Below are positions 46,415-57,770 of a stretch of 64,000 bases of DNA, in pieces. Source of the DNA: Stomorhina lunata (taxonomy: Eukaryota > Arthropoda > Insecta > Diptera > Rhiniidae). The notes under the pieces are model-generated. The model did not search any database and had not been told where the DNA came from. It saw only the letters and a list, made by a program, of their open reading frames with translations. Position 1 is the first letter of the stretch; every line of letters starts with the position of its first letter. A program made the position numbers and the translations under genes. Location of the stretch: contig OW121744.1 of the NCBI GenBank assembly GCA_933228675.1, positions 59,656,928 through 59,720,927 of the forward strand, written 5' to 3'.

Positions 46415-46566
46415 TAAACCTATGAGAGGTACACAAAATAATGGACTGATTTTAATAAACTTTGATTACAAATTTAAATGGACGCCCATCCAGCACCACT
46501 TAAAGTTACATACATCAGTACAAACTGATTATTTCCTTAACATCTACGTTGGAGCAGGGTATAAAT
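46415..46566 (-). mobile_element. DINE-1-like A remnant
   Basis: CCTATGAGAGGTACACAAAATAA, then TACATACATCAGTACAAACT and GGAGCAGGGTATAAA match the right half of subfamily A in decayed form. Confidence 0.5.
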
Positions 46567-46711
46567 ATCACATGCAAGTGTACTTTGAATGTGTGATTAT
46601 ATTTAGAAAGTTTAATGTTAATGTAAATTTGTCCCAACTGGGATCTTGACAGAACACCGTGTCCACTTTCTTTCACTTAACGTTCAGTGTTTCTAATATG
46701 TTTTCAAGTTA

Positions 46712-47996
46712 ATGGGTGTTTTTTTTTAGAGGTATAGAACTTCGAATTGAAATAAAACACAAGAAAATCGTTTTAAGGTCCATTAATTTGGCTTTATTGG
46801 AAGGATAATTTTATGCCATTAATGTTTAAATATGATTTCGGGCATGTGGCCGCCGCGGCTGGCTCGAATAAAGCCAATTCTACAGGTCCAATTTTCAACT
46901 ACTTTTTCGAGCATATGGGGCCGTATGTGGGCAATAACGCCACGAATGTTGGCTTCCAAGTCCCCTAACGTTTCTGGTTTGTTGGCGTAGACGAGCGACT
47001 TCACATATCCCCAAAGAAAATAATCCAGTGGTGTCAAATCGCACGATCTTGGTGGCCAATTGACAGGTCCATTCCGCGAAATTATGCGCTCATCGAATGT
47101 TTCCTTCAATAAATCAATTGTGACGTACGCTGTGTGGCATGTAGCGCCGTCTTGTTGGAACCACAACTCATCCACATTCATGCCATCCAATTGGGGAACA
47201 AAATAGTCGGTTATCATGGCTCTATACCGGTCTCCATTTATGGTAACTGACTCTCCAGCATTATTTCGGAAGAAGTATGGCCCAATGACTCCACCAGCCC
47301 ATAGAGCACACCAAACAGTCAGTTTTTGTGGATGTAATGGCGTCTCAAGGGTCTCATGTGGATTCTCTTCACTCCAAATGCGGCAATTCAACCAAAAATG
47401 AGCCTCATCACTGAACAAAATTTTGCGATGAAAATCAGCATCGAGATCCATCTCATTTTCGGCCCATACACCAAAATCACGACGCATTGCATGGTCTCGC
47501 GGCTTTAATTCTTGCACAAGCTGGATCTTGTAAGGTCGCAAGCCAAGATCTTTGCGCAAAATCTTCCATAAAGTTGATGGACAAAGCTCCAATTGCTGTG
47601 CACGGTGGCGAATCGATTCATTCGGGTCCTCCTCAACACTTTGCTCTACAGCGGCAATTGTTTCTTCGGTGCGCACTGTTCGACGTCGCTGCGGATGCGT
47701 ATTATCACATAGAGTAAACGTAGTGCTAAAACGATCCATGGTTAACCGAATTAATTACTCTGATGGACGATTATGTCGACCATAAAATGGACGGAGCTTG
47801 CTGTAAACTTCGCGAACTGAACCATTATTTTCGAAATAAATTTGCACGATTTGCAAGCGTTCTTCTTTTGTCAACCTGTTCATGATGAAATGGCAAACCA
47901 AACTAAATATTAATCACTTGACAGCTGACAAAATGGCCGCCAGTTAAAAAAGTGATGCCAACTTAAAGTTCTATACCTCAAAAAAAAAACACCCGA
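46712..47996 (-). mobile_element. Mariner-type transposon, family M2, nearly intact
   Basis: 1,285 bp with about 28-bp inverted repeats: GGGTGTTTTTTTTTAGAGGT and onward TATAGAACTT at left, the complement at right (AAGTTCTATACCTC...AACACCC), flanked by TA (46710-46711 and 47997-47998). One long transposase frame fills most of it. Both ends are well preserved, which suggests a fairly recent insertion. Confidence 0.92.
46819..47883 (-). pseudogene. Mariner-superfamily transposase with one premature stop (M2)
   Basis: About 354 codons from ATG at 47883. The N-terminus is a helix-turn-helix domain (MNRLTKEERLQIVQIYFENN). The second DNA-binding half includes HRAQQLELCPSTLWKILRK. The catalytic core has SDEAHFWLN, WFQQDGATCHTA and PPRSCDLTPLDYFLWGY (36 residues between the second and third Asp). 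The only break I find is TAA at codon 43 (47757-47755) inside the first DNA-binding domain. Downstream, 306 codons from ATG 47739 are open, which could encode a protein lacking the first DNA-binding half. Cut-and-paste transposition acts at TA sites. Confidence 0.9.
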
Positions 47997-47998
47997 TA

Positions 47999-48731
47999 TA
48001 AAGAACACTCATTAAAGCTAAACTCTAAAGCTCTTCTATAAATTTTTGAATTAGACCAAAATAATGTTTTAAAATACTAGAAAAAGGCAGTCATATCTTT
48101 AAAACACAATTTTAATTCTCAATAGAGTTTGATGATTCTGAAACATTAAAATACTTTGATTTAAAATCTTTGTTAAAATTCAAGAAACATACAAAAGTTG
48201 TTAGCATAATCGCATCTAATTTATTTTGATTATTTATATCTTCAAACAAACATTTTGTATCATTTCTTTTGCGGATAGTTCCTAAATGTTAACAAAATTT
48301 TGTGAATATTTTATAAAATTACTACAAGTATTTAAGACAATTTATGTATTTATTCAGTTATTATTATTGGCCGCTTTTTTGTCAGTTGTTAACCCTGACA
48401 TTTTAACACAATTTGTTGCTGAGTCCCAAAAAAAAAAAAAAAGAAATATTAAACAAAATCTCGCACTTCAGTCTTAAACTCACAAAACTTTTAAAATTAA
48501 AAGAAAAAACTGCATACAAAGTATTTTATTAAAATTCATTATCTCTTCGAATCGGTTATTTAATCTATATAAATATTGTATCTGAGCAAACCAGATAAGA
48601 GCAGAAAAAAAACAGAAGAAGTAGATGAATTAGATACAATAATAACAAAAACAGGATGAGGAACATGTTTTGCATATTAAATCGGACATGATTTTGAATT
48701 TAAATTTTATCAACAAAATTTTTGGTACTGA
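47999..48731. other. Upstream region of the cuticle gene
   Basis: AT-rich non-coding DNA. The open frame at 48286-48477 has no recognisable domain and ends in an A run. Regulatory elements may lie here, but none are recognised except the TATA box that follows. Confidence 0.45.
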
Positions 48732-48812
48732 TATAAAAGCTACGGTCAGCTGCAGAAACTGCAGTACTATTGTTCTAGTCTTCAGCAAAGCTCAATTAAA
48801 AATCTAAAAAAA
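48732..48812 (+). promoter_or_regulatory. Core promoter and 5' UTR of cuticle gene
   Basis: TATAAAAG at 48732-48739, with an initiator-like GCAGTA whose A (48763) is 31 nt downstream of the TATA start, the usual Drosophila spacing. This leaves a 5' UTR of about 50 nt before ATG 48813. TATA-driven promoters are typical of cuticle genes. The start site is inferred. Confidence 0.7.
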
Positions 48813-48824
48813 ATGTTCAAATTT
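48813..48824 (+). CDS. Cuticle protein gene, first coding exon (12 nt)
   Basis: ATG TTC AAA TTT followed directly by GTAAGT, an excellent splice donor. Four codons (MFKF) and a phase-0 intron is the standard start of many fly cuticular-protein genes. These residues are the missing start of the signal peptide encoded at 54032 (VILFACIAAVAVA). No other good ATG with donor lies between here and exon 2, which supports this pairing across 5.2 kb. RNA evidence would be needed to prove it. Confidence 0.78.
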
Positions 48825-50019
48825 GTAAGTTAAAAAAATAAAATGTTAAATTTACAATTACAAGTGATTAGCGATAAGTGTCAGTGTTAAAAATATACCT
48901 TCTAATTCATAAACGAAAAATAGTATGATAATAGTTATGATAAACTTATAAATCAAATTTTCCATACAAAATTCCTACGATAAGCCTTTAATAAATTTGT
49001 TATTCATTTATGAATAAGCGGAATAGACTTTAAAAAATTATATTGTTGCCAAAAAAGTTAAAAAGTTGCCAACTTTATTCAAAACCAAAAAAAAATGTGA
49101 CTACATATTATCAAGGAATAGTGTTAAACATTAAATAAACCGGACTTTTTGTGAACGGCTCCAAAATAGTTTTAACTCAATTCAATAAAAGATTTAAAAG
49201 AGCTGACAATATGATAATATATGATATATAATATGATAGTACCTGGTTGACCGAGCCTTGCTCGGAGCTTTATGATAAGCTTTTTGAGGCAAATTTTAAA
49301 GTTTTGATATATTTTGTTTATAAAGTACTAAAATAAATTTAGAGGAAAGATATTACACAAATATTTTTTCAAATTATTTGATTTTTTGTCAGATCAACAT
49401 ATAGTTTACATAGTTTACAGTTTAATTCATTTTAAATAATCTTAGAAATTGGTCACACCAACAGAAACCTCCGTCGGCTTTTCCAACTTTTCTTAAGATT
49501 ATCAAATGCACAGTTTACGATTTAGTTCATTTTGAGTAGTTTCTAGTGACGTCACCTGTCGGAAGTTGTTTATACCTTCTAAGAAACCTTCGTCTGCTTA
49601 TGAGTAACAACTTTGCTAATGATCATAAATTGATCAAATGCATAGTTTATGATTTAATTTAGTTTGAATAATTGACAGTGGCTCCACCTGTCGGACTTTG
49701 GCCATACCAACCTTCGTCGGCTTATCCGCAACAACTTTGCTAAAGATCTTAGCATGATTAAATGTACAACTTACGATTAAATTGACTTTGAGTAAATTTC
49801 AGTGGCGCCACCTGTCAAAATTTCTTCATACCAACTATGAAACCTTAGTTGACTCATGTGCAAAAACTTTGCTAAGTATCATAGCATAATCAAATACACA
49901 GCTTACGATTTAACTTACTTTGAGTAATTTTGAGTATCGCCACCTGTCAGAAATTGTTCACACCAACTAAGAAAACTTCGCCGGCTCATGAGGTACAACT
50001 TTGATAAAGATCTTAGAAT

Positions 50020-50286
50020 AATCATATGCATAGTTTACGATTTAATTCATTTTTAGTAATTTCCAGTGGCGCCACCTTTCGGAAATTAGTCTTACCGACT
50101 TAGAAACCTTTGCCGGCTTATCCGCAACATCTTTTCTAAAGAGTATATTTGATCATGTTATACTCTTTAGAAAAGATGTTGCGGATAAGCCGGCAAAGGT
50201 TTCTAAGTCGGTAAGACTAATTTCCGAAAGGTGGCGCCACTGAAAATTACTAAAAATGAATTAAATCGTAAACTATGCATATGATT
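50020..50286. repeat. Near-perfect 128-bp-arm palindrome
   Basis: 50020-50147 and 50159-50286 are reverse complements with a single mismatch (50063 against 50243) around an 11-base spacer. The arms are one tandem unit of the Helitron-like element plus flanks, so the right arm is an inverted duplicate. It could extrude as a cruciform. The SINE target site (GCATATGATT) is the last 10 bases of the right arm. Confidence 0.93.
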
Positions 50287-50606
50287 GTGAACCGCCGTGG
50301 TAAAGCAGGTTAGTCATCCGCCTAGCATACCAGAGGCCCAAGTTCGATCCCTAGCCAGACTCACTTGAAAAAATTAATTTTCAAAACAGCGGCGATTCAC
50401 CTCATAACTCAGCTAGCCAGTGGTTATTGAGTATTAGGCTATGAAAAACTTCTCTAACTAATGCATTTGCCGTTCGGAGCCGGCGTTAAAACGTAGGTCC
50501 CTTTCAATGAGTCTAAAAATAGAATCGGATGCAGCTCATTGTCTGAGAGAAGTACCCCTTGTTCCAATTGGAATGTTGTCGGGGAATTATATATATATAT
50601 ATATAT
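50287..50606 (+). mobile_element. tRNA-derived SINE, copy 2
   Basis: 320 bp, flanked by GCATATGATT at 50277-50286 and 50607-50616. The head has an A box (TGGTAAAGCAGG) and B box (AGTTCGATCCC). The body and (TA)n tail match copy 1 (34536-34846) closely. The A box differs by one base from copy 1. It lies in the cuticle-gene intron, sense orientation. Confidence 0.92.
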
Positions 50607-51312
50607 GCATATGATTACTGTTCTATAAAAAACATACATACAGGTTAACATTCGTTTGCTTAAAAGTTATAACATTACTACTTTTCCCTCTTTTTATCTC
50701 CTAACTTCAAAAAAGTTCCATATGCATATTTGGCACTTCTTAGGTACCAATTGAATTCAGTACATTTTATTAAAACGCAGTTAAAATAATGTTCCTATTC
50801 ATATTAGTTTTTGAAATGTTCAGTTATCATTTTATCCCTTTTCTACCCATTTCGGCCCCAAAATCAAAAAAGTTCCAAATTCGTGTTCAATATTTCTTTC
50901 ACATCTATTGACTGCAGTACAAAGTTCCTTTCTACATTCTTTGGTTTAAAAAATAAGAGTGTGTTAAAAAGTAGCAAAAAAACTATTTTCACCCTTTTTT
51001 ATCCCCTTTCGGACATAGTTTCAAAAAAGTATCAAACATCTGTCTGCTTATTTTCATAGCTGTTCAAAAGTAGTTTTAATTTTGTTTATATACCTATTAT
51101 CTTAGGTGATATAACGTTTTCGTTTTCCCCTTTTTCCCCGTTTTTACCCCTTAGCGGTAAAACTTCCAAAAGTGCCTTCATATTCGATCTATACAGCTAA
51201 AAAGGTATTAGGTGTCTAAATTTTGTCAGAATCGTTAGATCCGATTTCGAGAAAGCCATTCTATATATATATATAGATATATATATACGTACAATTATTG
51301 CTCGTTTAAAGA

Positions 51313-52261
51313 TATAAGATATATAATAATGCCTTAGTCTTTGTTCATTGATTACGAGCTCCCTCTGTACTTGGCATAAGCCAACTTGTTAAAGCATCTG
51401 CCAAGTCGTTGACCTTCTCGAAGTATTTTTCGGTCGACATCGTTTTTTACTTCTTTGCGGGTTGTATACTAAAGCACGATTATATTAGATTAAATAGTGC
51501 GTCCACAATTATGTTTCTCATTCCTGGAAGCATTATCAACAGTTAGCTTAATTTTGTCCAAAATAAGCCAAAGCTCTATTACAATGAGGAGAAATTTGTA
51601 TATAGCTTCGGCAGCTTTATATATCTCATTATCTTTAGAGGATATATATTCCTTAGATCTTCTTGGTTCCAAAAGAAGTATGAATTACAAAATTTTGAAT
51701 GATTGGTAAAGAAAGTTAAATCTTCTTCTTTTTTGTTGCACCACCTATACCACCCTATATATCATATTTCTAAAACGCATTTCTTTAAAAAAGTATATTA
51801 ATTTATTTAAATAGATGTATCTGAATAATTTTTAACTCTGGTTCAAACTTCTTTTACAAAGTTTTGTTCGTGAGAACCTGCAGTTTTTTTGCGACATCTT
51901 CTAAATATCGTCATCATAGATATTATTCGATCTGAAAAATATTTTTTAGTATACCGATCGACTCAGAATCATTCCCTGAGTTGATTTTTAATGAAATTTG
52001 GCACAGACCGTTATTTTGTTGTACTTTGGATTACCATTTCGGGTGCCTTCCATATGGATGCCTTCCCGGAATAGAGTTTTTGGCTACTTACAGCCACAGC
52101 TTAGGGCAACCGAAATTAGTAAAATCATTTTAAAGGAATGGGTACATATCTGACAATACCTGCCATACAAAAGAAATTCTTAAAAGTCTTTAAAATACCC
52201 AGAAAAGCTTATAAATCTATAGATAATTGCATTATATTACTAAAACTTTGCACAGAATATT
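51313..52261. other. Intron sequence, no element recognised
   Basis: AT-rich intronic DNA. The fragment near 51960-52040 (GATCGACTCAGAATCATTCC, TGAAATTTGGCACAGACCG) resembles decayed DINE-like body. The open frame at 51490-51709 has no domain. Confidence 0.45.
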
Positions 52262-52886
52262 TTGTAAATATACAAACTATTTAGAAAATTATATCACTCA
52301 ATTTTGTATGGAACAAAATATCGGCCAAATGGGCGCCGCGACCTCGGCGGCACATCTCCATCCGATGGTCCAAATTTTCGATGACCCTAAGGCATAATGG
52401 AGGTTCTATGCCGTTAATGTGCCGAATTATCTCATCCTTTAGCTCTTGAATTGTTGCTGGCTTATCGACGTACACCATTTCTTTCAAATAACCCCAAAGA
52501 AAAAAGACCAACGGTGTCAAATCACATGATCTTGGCGGCCAATTGACATCGCCATAACGTGAGATAACACGGCCATTGAATTTGTTGCTATTGGGGTTGA
52601 ATTTGGGGTTATTTGAAAGAAAAGGTGTTCCAATTCAAGAGCTAAAGGATGGGATAATTCGGACATTAACGGCATAGAACCTCTATTATGCCTCAGGGTC
52701 ATCGAAAATTTGGACCATCGAATGGAGGTGTGCCGCCGTGGTCGCGGCACCAATTTGGCCGATATTTTGATCCATACATAATTGAGTAATACCAATATAT
52801 CATAATAAAATAAAATTACAATAATTTCCGAAATAGTTTGTGTTTTATTCAAAATCAACATCGGCCCTTGAAATTTAACCACCCGA
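52262..52886. mobile_element. Foldback derivative of mariner M1 (two 3' halves, head to head)
   Basis: The left part (to about 52600) is the C-terminal end of the M1 transposase in reverse (LTPLVFFLWGYLKEMVYVDKPATIQ). The right part (about 52605-52886) is the same end in forward orientation and finishes with the M1 terminus GGGCCCTT-type sequence and CCACCCGA before TA. The left arm breaks off after AAACTATTT instead of reaching a terminus. The right arm lacks about 18 bp. It carries no intact gene. Confidence 0.82.
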
Positions 52887-53076
52887 TATAAAACATTTAT
52901 AACTACTCTTATTTTGCTTTAGTTATCTTTCAATAAAATTTTAATTTTTACTATAGTTTTTTTATATGTATATAATGTATGAAGGTACCCGGATATCTTG
53001 CCGTACGGTTACGTATATAAGATATAAATTGGGCCACGGCGCCTATACAATATAATTTTTTAGCTTAAAAGTAATA

Positions 53077-53304
53077 CAGGTATGTGATGGACATTTTTCG
53101 TTTTCAAATCGATCGATTTCAGACATATTTTTTAGCTAATTTTCGGTTATTTTCCCCAAAAAATGAAAATTTTGGCTTTAATCCCTTTGACTGATATTTT
53201 TCTTTCATTTGGTTTGAATTTTTTGAGAAAATAGCCGAAAATTATCTCAAAAACATATCTGAAATCGATCGATTTGAAAACGATCGTTTTCCATCACATA
53301 CCTG
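53077..53304. mobile_element. Foldback MITE (CAGGTATGTGATGG ends)
   Basis: 228 bp, almost entirely inverted repeat: arms of about 85 bp start CAGGTATGTGATGGA at both ends and include CAAATCGATCGATTTCAGA. The flanks share ATA (or TA). CAGG-type ends suggest hAT, but an 8-bp duplication is not visible. It lies in the cuticle-gene intron. Confidence 0.8.
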
Positions 53305-54031
53305 ATAATGATTAAAACTATTTCAATAGTTAGGAGTTCTCAAGAAGTTTGAAGTTTGTGAACCATCTGGTACCATTAAAAAAGTTAAGATGAATGTGCT
53401 AAAGGTACCGGGGTACCTTGGTATACACATAAGGGTTAAAGTACTTGAAGAAATACGAATATAACTTAACCGTTTAACTACTAAGATTCTCTAATGTTTG
53501 GAAACGAACATAATTCCCACTTTTAGTGCAAACTATCATTTTTAAAACGTTCTTATAAATAATTGATTGGAGTTTTTTGCGACCACTATGTAGAGTAAAA
53601 TGGCATCATTAACTTATTTTTTTTGAATTTGAATTGTAACTTTTCGGCGCGGAAGTCTACATATGACTCAAAAACGTACAACTAAACCTATATTCATGTA
53701 TGTGCTCATTTTTAACCAAAATGGCAGAAAAATCCCATGTATATTTCTGAGAATTATACTCAATTTTGAAGGTTTTTGGCCAAAATATACCTGATTGGCT
53801 GATTGTAGCACTGTCGCAATGCAAATAAGGTTTAACTTAGGCCTTCGCATTCTATTGTCCAGTAAATTCTGCCATACATTCTAGAGAAAACATTCAACAT
53901 TAACTTGTACAAACAACATTTCCAAGTCAACTGTATTTCAAACCAATATATCTTCTAAAATAATAACATTTTAATTTAAATACAATAAAATATTTCACTA
54001 ATGAATGTTAACCTTTTTAAAATACTTTCAG

Positions 54032-54430
54032 GTTATTCTTTTCGCCTGCATTGCTGCCGTTGCCGTCGCTGCCCCAGCCACCAAAGAACGCGATGAAGAA
54101 CGTGAAGTTGTTGCCATTTTGAAATCCGAAATCAACAAGAACGATGACGGTTCCTATCAATTGGAATACGAGGGTGGTGATGGTATCAAACGTGAAGAAC
54201 AAGCCTCTGTTGTTAATGCCGGTACCGATGAAGAAGCTTTAGAAGTTAAGGGCTCTTACAAGTACATCAACGAAGATGGTGAAGAAGTCGAAGTTTTCTA
54301 TACCGCTGGTGTTAATGGTTTTGTGCCTTACGGTAAGACCATCAACCAAGAAATCTCTGCTGCCGCTGAAGCTGCCAAGGATTTGCCCAAGGAAGAACCT
54401 AAGGAAATCAAGGAAACCAAAAAACATTAA
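54032..54430 (+). CDS. RR-type cuticular protein, main exon
   Basis: Secreted structural protein of the insect cuticle. With exon 1 (48813) it is 136 residues. Signal peptide at residues 1-19 or so (ends AVAVAAP). A charged spacer follows, then a Rebers-Riddiford chitin-binding domain at about 47-108: DGSYQLEYEGGDGI, EALEVKGSYKYINEDG, then VEVFYTAGVNGFVPYG, an RR-1 layout with the aromatic residues that contact chitin. The C-terminus is helical and Lys/Glu-rich. The acceptor TTTCAG lies at 54026-54031; the upstream ATG at 54005 sits in intron sequence and is not the start. Codon use is GC-richer at third positions than the surroundings, as expected of a highly expressed host gene. The specific Cpr ortholog cannot be named. 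Confidence 0.93.
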   Translation, partial: VILFACIAAVAVAAPATKERDEEREVVAILKSEINKNDDGSYQLEYEGGDGIKREEQASVVNAGTDEEALEVKGSYKYINEDGEEVEVFYTAGVNGFVPYGKTINQEISAAAEAAKDLPKEEPKEIKETKKH

Positions 54431-54640
54431 AAAATCGATTTATTTATTAAATTGCGGACATCTACAATGATTTAGGATACTCAGTTTTATTCTCTGTTTC
54501 TTTGTAAAGTTGCATTTTTAAGTTTAAGATCTAGAAAGATAAGATGAGATAGAGAGATAAACCTTAATTAGCATAGACATAAGAAGCCTAACCTAGTCTT
54601 TGTGTAAATATTCATGTATTTAGAAATGTAAAAAAATAAA
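54431..54640 (+). terminator. 3' UTR and poly(A) signal of cuticle gene
   Basis: About 200 nt of AT-rich UTR ending at AATAAA (54635-54640). Cleavage would fall about 20 nt later, just before the DINE-like element at 54712. Confidence 0.75.
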
Positions 54641-54711
54641 CTAAATTTGTATAAGCCAGCGTGTAGATATACTTATATAAAAAAAACAAACATAAACAAA
54701 AAACAAGTAAA

Positions 54712-57174
54712 AGTGGTATATTCGGCTTTGCCGAATCTTGGATACCCTTCACCAATGGTGTTCCAAAAGTAAAGTACAAAATCGTAAGAGTATATTGTTA
54801 ATTATATAGTTTCTGATTACTAACTTAGTTGAGCCCCACACAAATGCTTGATATGTATATTAATTTTCTTTTGTTCATACTAAATGTAATTCCTAGCAAT
54901 ATTAAGCTATGTCGGAAAACGAAAAGCTTTTCGGTGGCGTCATCATCTAGAATAGTTATGCACCCAAAGGTTATGTTGGGCAGGTGGCTGATGTCTGGGG
55001 AAGCTTCACTTGGGTTCTAAAGTGGTCCCTTTGTGAAAGATAATGATTACTAGACTACAAGTAGAGAATGCATATTTAAGCCAGCCAGTAGCTTCGAAAT
55101 AAAATAGACACATATTTTACGAACATTTAATAAAGTTCGATAGACCAGATAAACCATGCAGAAAAGATGCTTCAAAATGTAGATGCCCTTACATTTGCAA
55201 TAGCATATCGATTTGATGAAGTTTAAGTATTCTGGCATGCAACCCAAAAACACAGTGCCCAGTGAGGGTTGTGCACTTTAATTCGTATGAATTATCCAAC
55301 TAGTAAAAGTTCTTGATTAGTTATGTAAAACTCTGAAGTTAGCGGACTGATTTAGGTCAAAGCTTTAACAATGATTGTCAATGTATACAAGCCTTAAAAT
55401 TATAGGGTATACACTCTTAGTTTTAGATACATACGTGAAATATATAGCTTTTGAATGGATGGTTATCAGCTTTGTCGGAAAAGTTTACTTATTAATTTGA
55501 AGTTAGTTAATTAATTAAAATGAACACTTCATCAATAATATTTGGGATGTATAGTTCTTTCGATCTGTCAGATGGATGTTTGGAAAGTTTTGCTCTAGTT
55601 CTTTGTGCAATTTTAATGTGATTTAATTTATCAGCATTAAATCGATTCCCGGTCGGGTTTATATGGGAGATTTCACTAAATGTGAATAGAGCTCGCCCAT
55701 TTTCAATATCGAACTTTTCAAGAGATCAGAAATACTTTTGTCAAATGTTGTCCCTCTAGAAAGTTTATTTTAGGCGCTATTGTCCTGAATATCAATATTG
55801 TACATCGTATCTATTATAATTTGTCATTTATTAGCTACTAAGAGATTGCCTTAGGCGAAGTTATACGGGATCAATTGTCAAACGTGAACGGATTTCTCCC
55901 AATTGCAATTAAAAAATTTAAATTTTTGTTGATATGTGAGATACTTACATACATATGTAGGTTTTGAACGGATAGCATTTTTGTACTTCCTAGGAAGATT
56001 ACCTATAATTTGATAAATATATAATACATTCTCAAATGTTATCATAATGTTCAAAAGTCAGACACAAAATTAAGATAAATGCAGTGTGTCTGTCTGCTAA
56101 AACCAGATTTGTGGAGCTCCTGAATTGTCCCACCCTGAATTTCAACATTGTCGATCAAAACACCATCGCTTAACGCTAAATTATATCTACCACAAATTAC
56201 AGAATGCATCAGGATTTAGATAATCCCCTGCGAAGGACGCTATTAAACTTCATCAAAATAAACATCTTAGATATCGACAAAACAGGAGCTCCAAAAACTT
56301 GACTACAACAGAAAAAAGGACAGACAGGTAGACGGACGGATAAACAAACAGACGGACGGACGGGCAAACAAAAAGACGGACGGACTGAGGTCGCGAAATC
56401 GATTCTTGTGCCGATTCTGAGTTGATCGGTACAATTTGAATGGTATTCATAATCAGATTTGTGGAGTATATATATCAGATTTTAGAAAATCCTCCCATAA
56501 ACAACGATGTCAAATTTCATCACAATCGGTCCATAAACACCTGAGATATCGCTGAAACAATACTTACAAAATGTAAACAAAATTTCTTAGACACGTACTT
56601 TGGGCAATTTGCTGTACATCAAATGTAGTGTTATGGCGATATCTCAATTGTTTATAGACCGCTTTTGATAAAATTTAATAACGTGCTTGGTGGGGGAATT
56701 TCCTAAAATCTGATATAAAATTTATGTAGGTCCGTACTAAAGGAGGATAGTTTTTCCTATTTCTGCATTTAATTTTTTCAACAAACATTCTCTAATGTGT
56801 ACTTTGGGCAATTTGCGATACATCAAATTCAGTGTTTTGGCGATATCTCAGTTGTTTATGGACCGATTTTGATAAAATTTTACAGAGTGCTTTGGGAAAA
56901 TATTTCCTACAATCTGATATATAACATATTATCACATGTACACCAGGAGTATCTTTTTTCTCTTGTTATTTAAAAGTGTGTTTCAATCAAAAATTTTCAA
57001 ATTTTCGTCTAATTTTTAGTATTTTTTCGATATTTTCGGTGTTTATAAACCGATTTTAATGAAATTTAATAGCGTTCATTGCGGGAGAATTTCCTAAAAT
57101 CTGATATATAATTTATGTAAGTCCATCCTCCAGGGGCTTCAGAAACTTGATTTCAACAGACAGACAGACAGACG

Positions 57175-57206
<32 letters not shown>

Positions 57207-57343
57207 GACATCGCTTAATCGATTCTCCTCCCGATTCTGAGTCGATCGGTATAATTTTTATGGGGTCTACGATCACTAATAAAAAAATTACAAACGGAAT
57301 CACAAACTTATAATACCCTTTCACCTATTGGTGAAGGGTATAA
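54712..57343 (-). mobile_element. DINE-1-like element(s), subfamily C
   Basis: Left end AACAAGTAAAAGTGG, hairpin ATTCGGC-ttt-GCCGAAT, sub-terminal repeat ATACCCTTCACCAATGG. Right end carries its complement, CCTATTGGTGAAGGGTAT, plus AA. (GTCY)n tracts lie at 56319-56386 and 57159-57209. The middle (55400-55900) holds body sequence of the B type, so it is composite or tandem. It is the longest DINE-like copy here. It begins about 70 bp after the cuticle gene's poly(A) signal. Confidence 0.75.
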
Positions 57344-57550
57344 CAAGAAGTTATTATTTAATTTTTGGTTGTTTTTTAGCCAAAATGATTAATGTAAATA
57401 CGTAATACGAGTAATATTACGTAACTATTTAACCCTAAAAGGGCTAAATGAAAAAGTTTCTATATGCATTTAAGTTAAATTTCCTTAGGTGTTTTGGAAA
57501 ACCTTCGAATTGTTTCGTATAACAGAACAATAGCGTGTAACCTAAATGTC

Positions 57551-57770
57551 AACAAGTAACAGAGTTACAATCGGCAATGCTGAATCTTATATACCCACCA
57601 TCAAAATGTGTTAAATTCAGAGACATATCTCCGAGGGTGCAGCTAAATTTAAAATGTGGACCCATGGAAAAATTTATATAAAACTAATTTGAACTAAATT
57701 TAGTCTCATAGCGGGTAAAGTTTTTCTTTTATAAGCATTTAAATAGTTTTCGTTGTGGAGTTTTTTTTTT
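57551..57770 (-). mobile_element. DINE-1-like B, truncated
   Basis: AACAAGTAACAGAGTTAC, a mismatched hairpin (ATCGGC-aat-GCTGAAT) and ATACCCACCATCAAA. The body stops at about 57770, next to the piggyBac-like element. Confidence 0.65.

Larger units (their letters stand above)
49237..51312 (-). mobile_element. Helitron-like element, full copy in the intron
   Basis: Both ends match 1559-10607: TAGTACC plus hairpin CCGAGC-ctt-GCTCGG at 49237, and CAATTATTGCTCGTTTAAAGA ending at 51312. About six to seven 140-bp units (49390-50150), one inverted unit (50159-50286), and the GGGTAAAAAGG body (50690-51180). A SINE at 50287-50606 interrupts it. Non-autonomous. Confidence 0.85.

Noticed and set aside
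48286..48477. 63-codon open frame with a hydrophobic stretch
   Set aside because: No domain, poor codon use, ends in an A run; upstream of the cuticle promoter and probably chance.
51490..51709. Open frames in the cuticle intron
   Set aside because: No recognisable domain and AT-rich codon use; they lie between transposons.
54005..54031. ATG at 54005 as cuticle gene start
   Set aside because: The stretch to 54031 ends with a splice acceptor and its residues do not fit a signal peptide, whereas exon 1 at 48813 gives a normal one.
54017..54427. Antisense open frames over the cuticle exon
   Set aside because: Shadow frames of the biased codon use of the real gene.
56250..56450. Open frames reading SVCLSVRPSV and similar (also 57139-57324)
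   Set aside because: They are translations of the (GTCY)n microsatellite in DINE-like elements.
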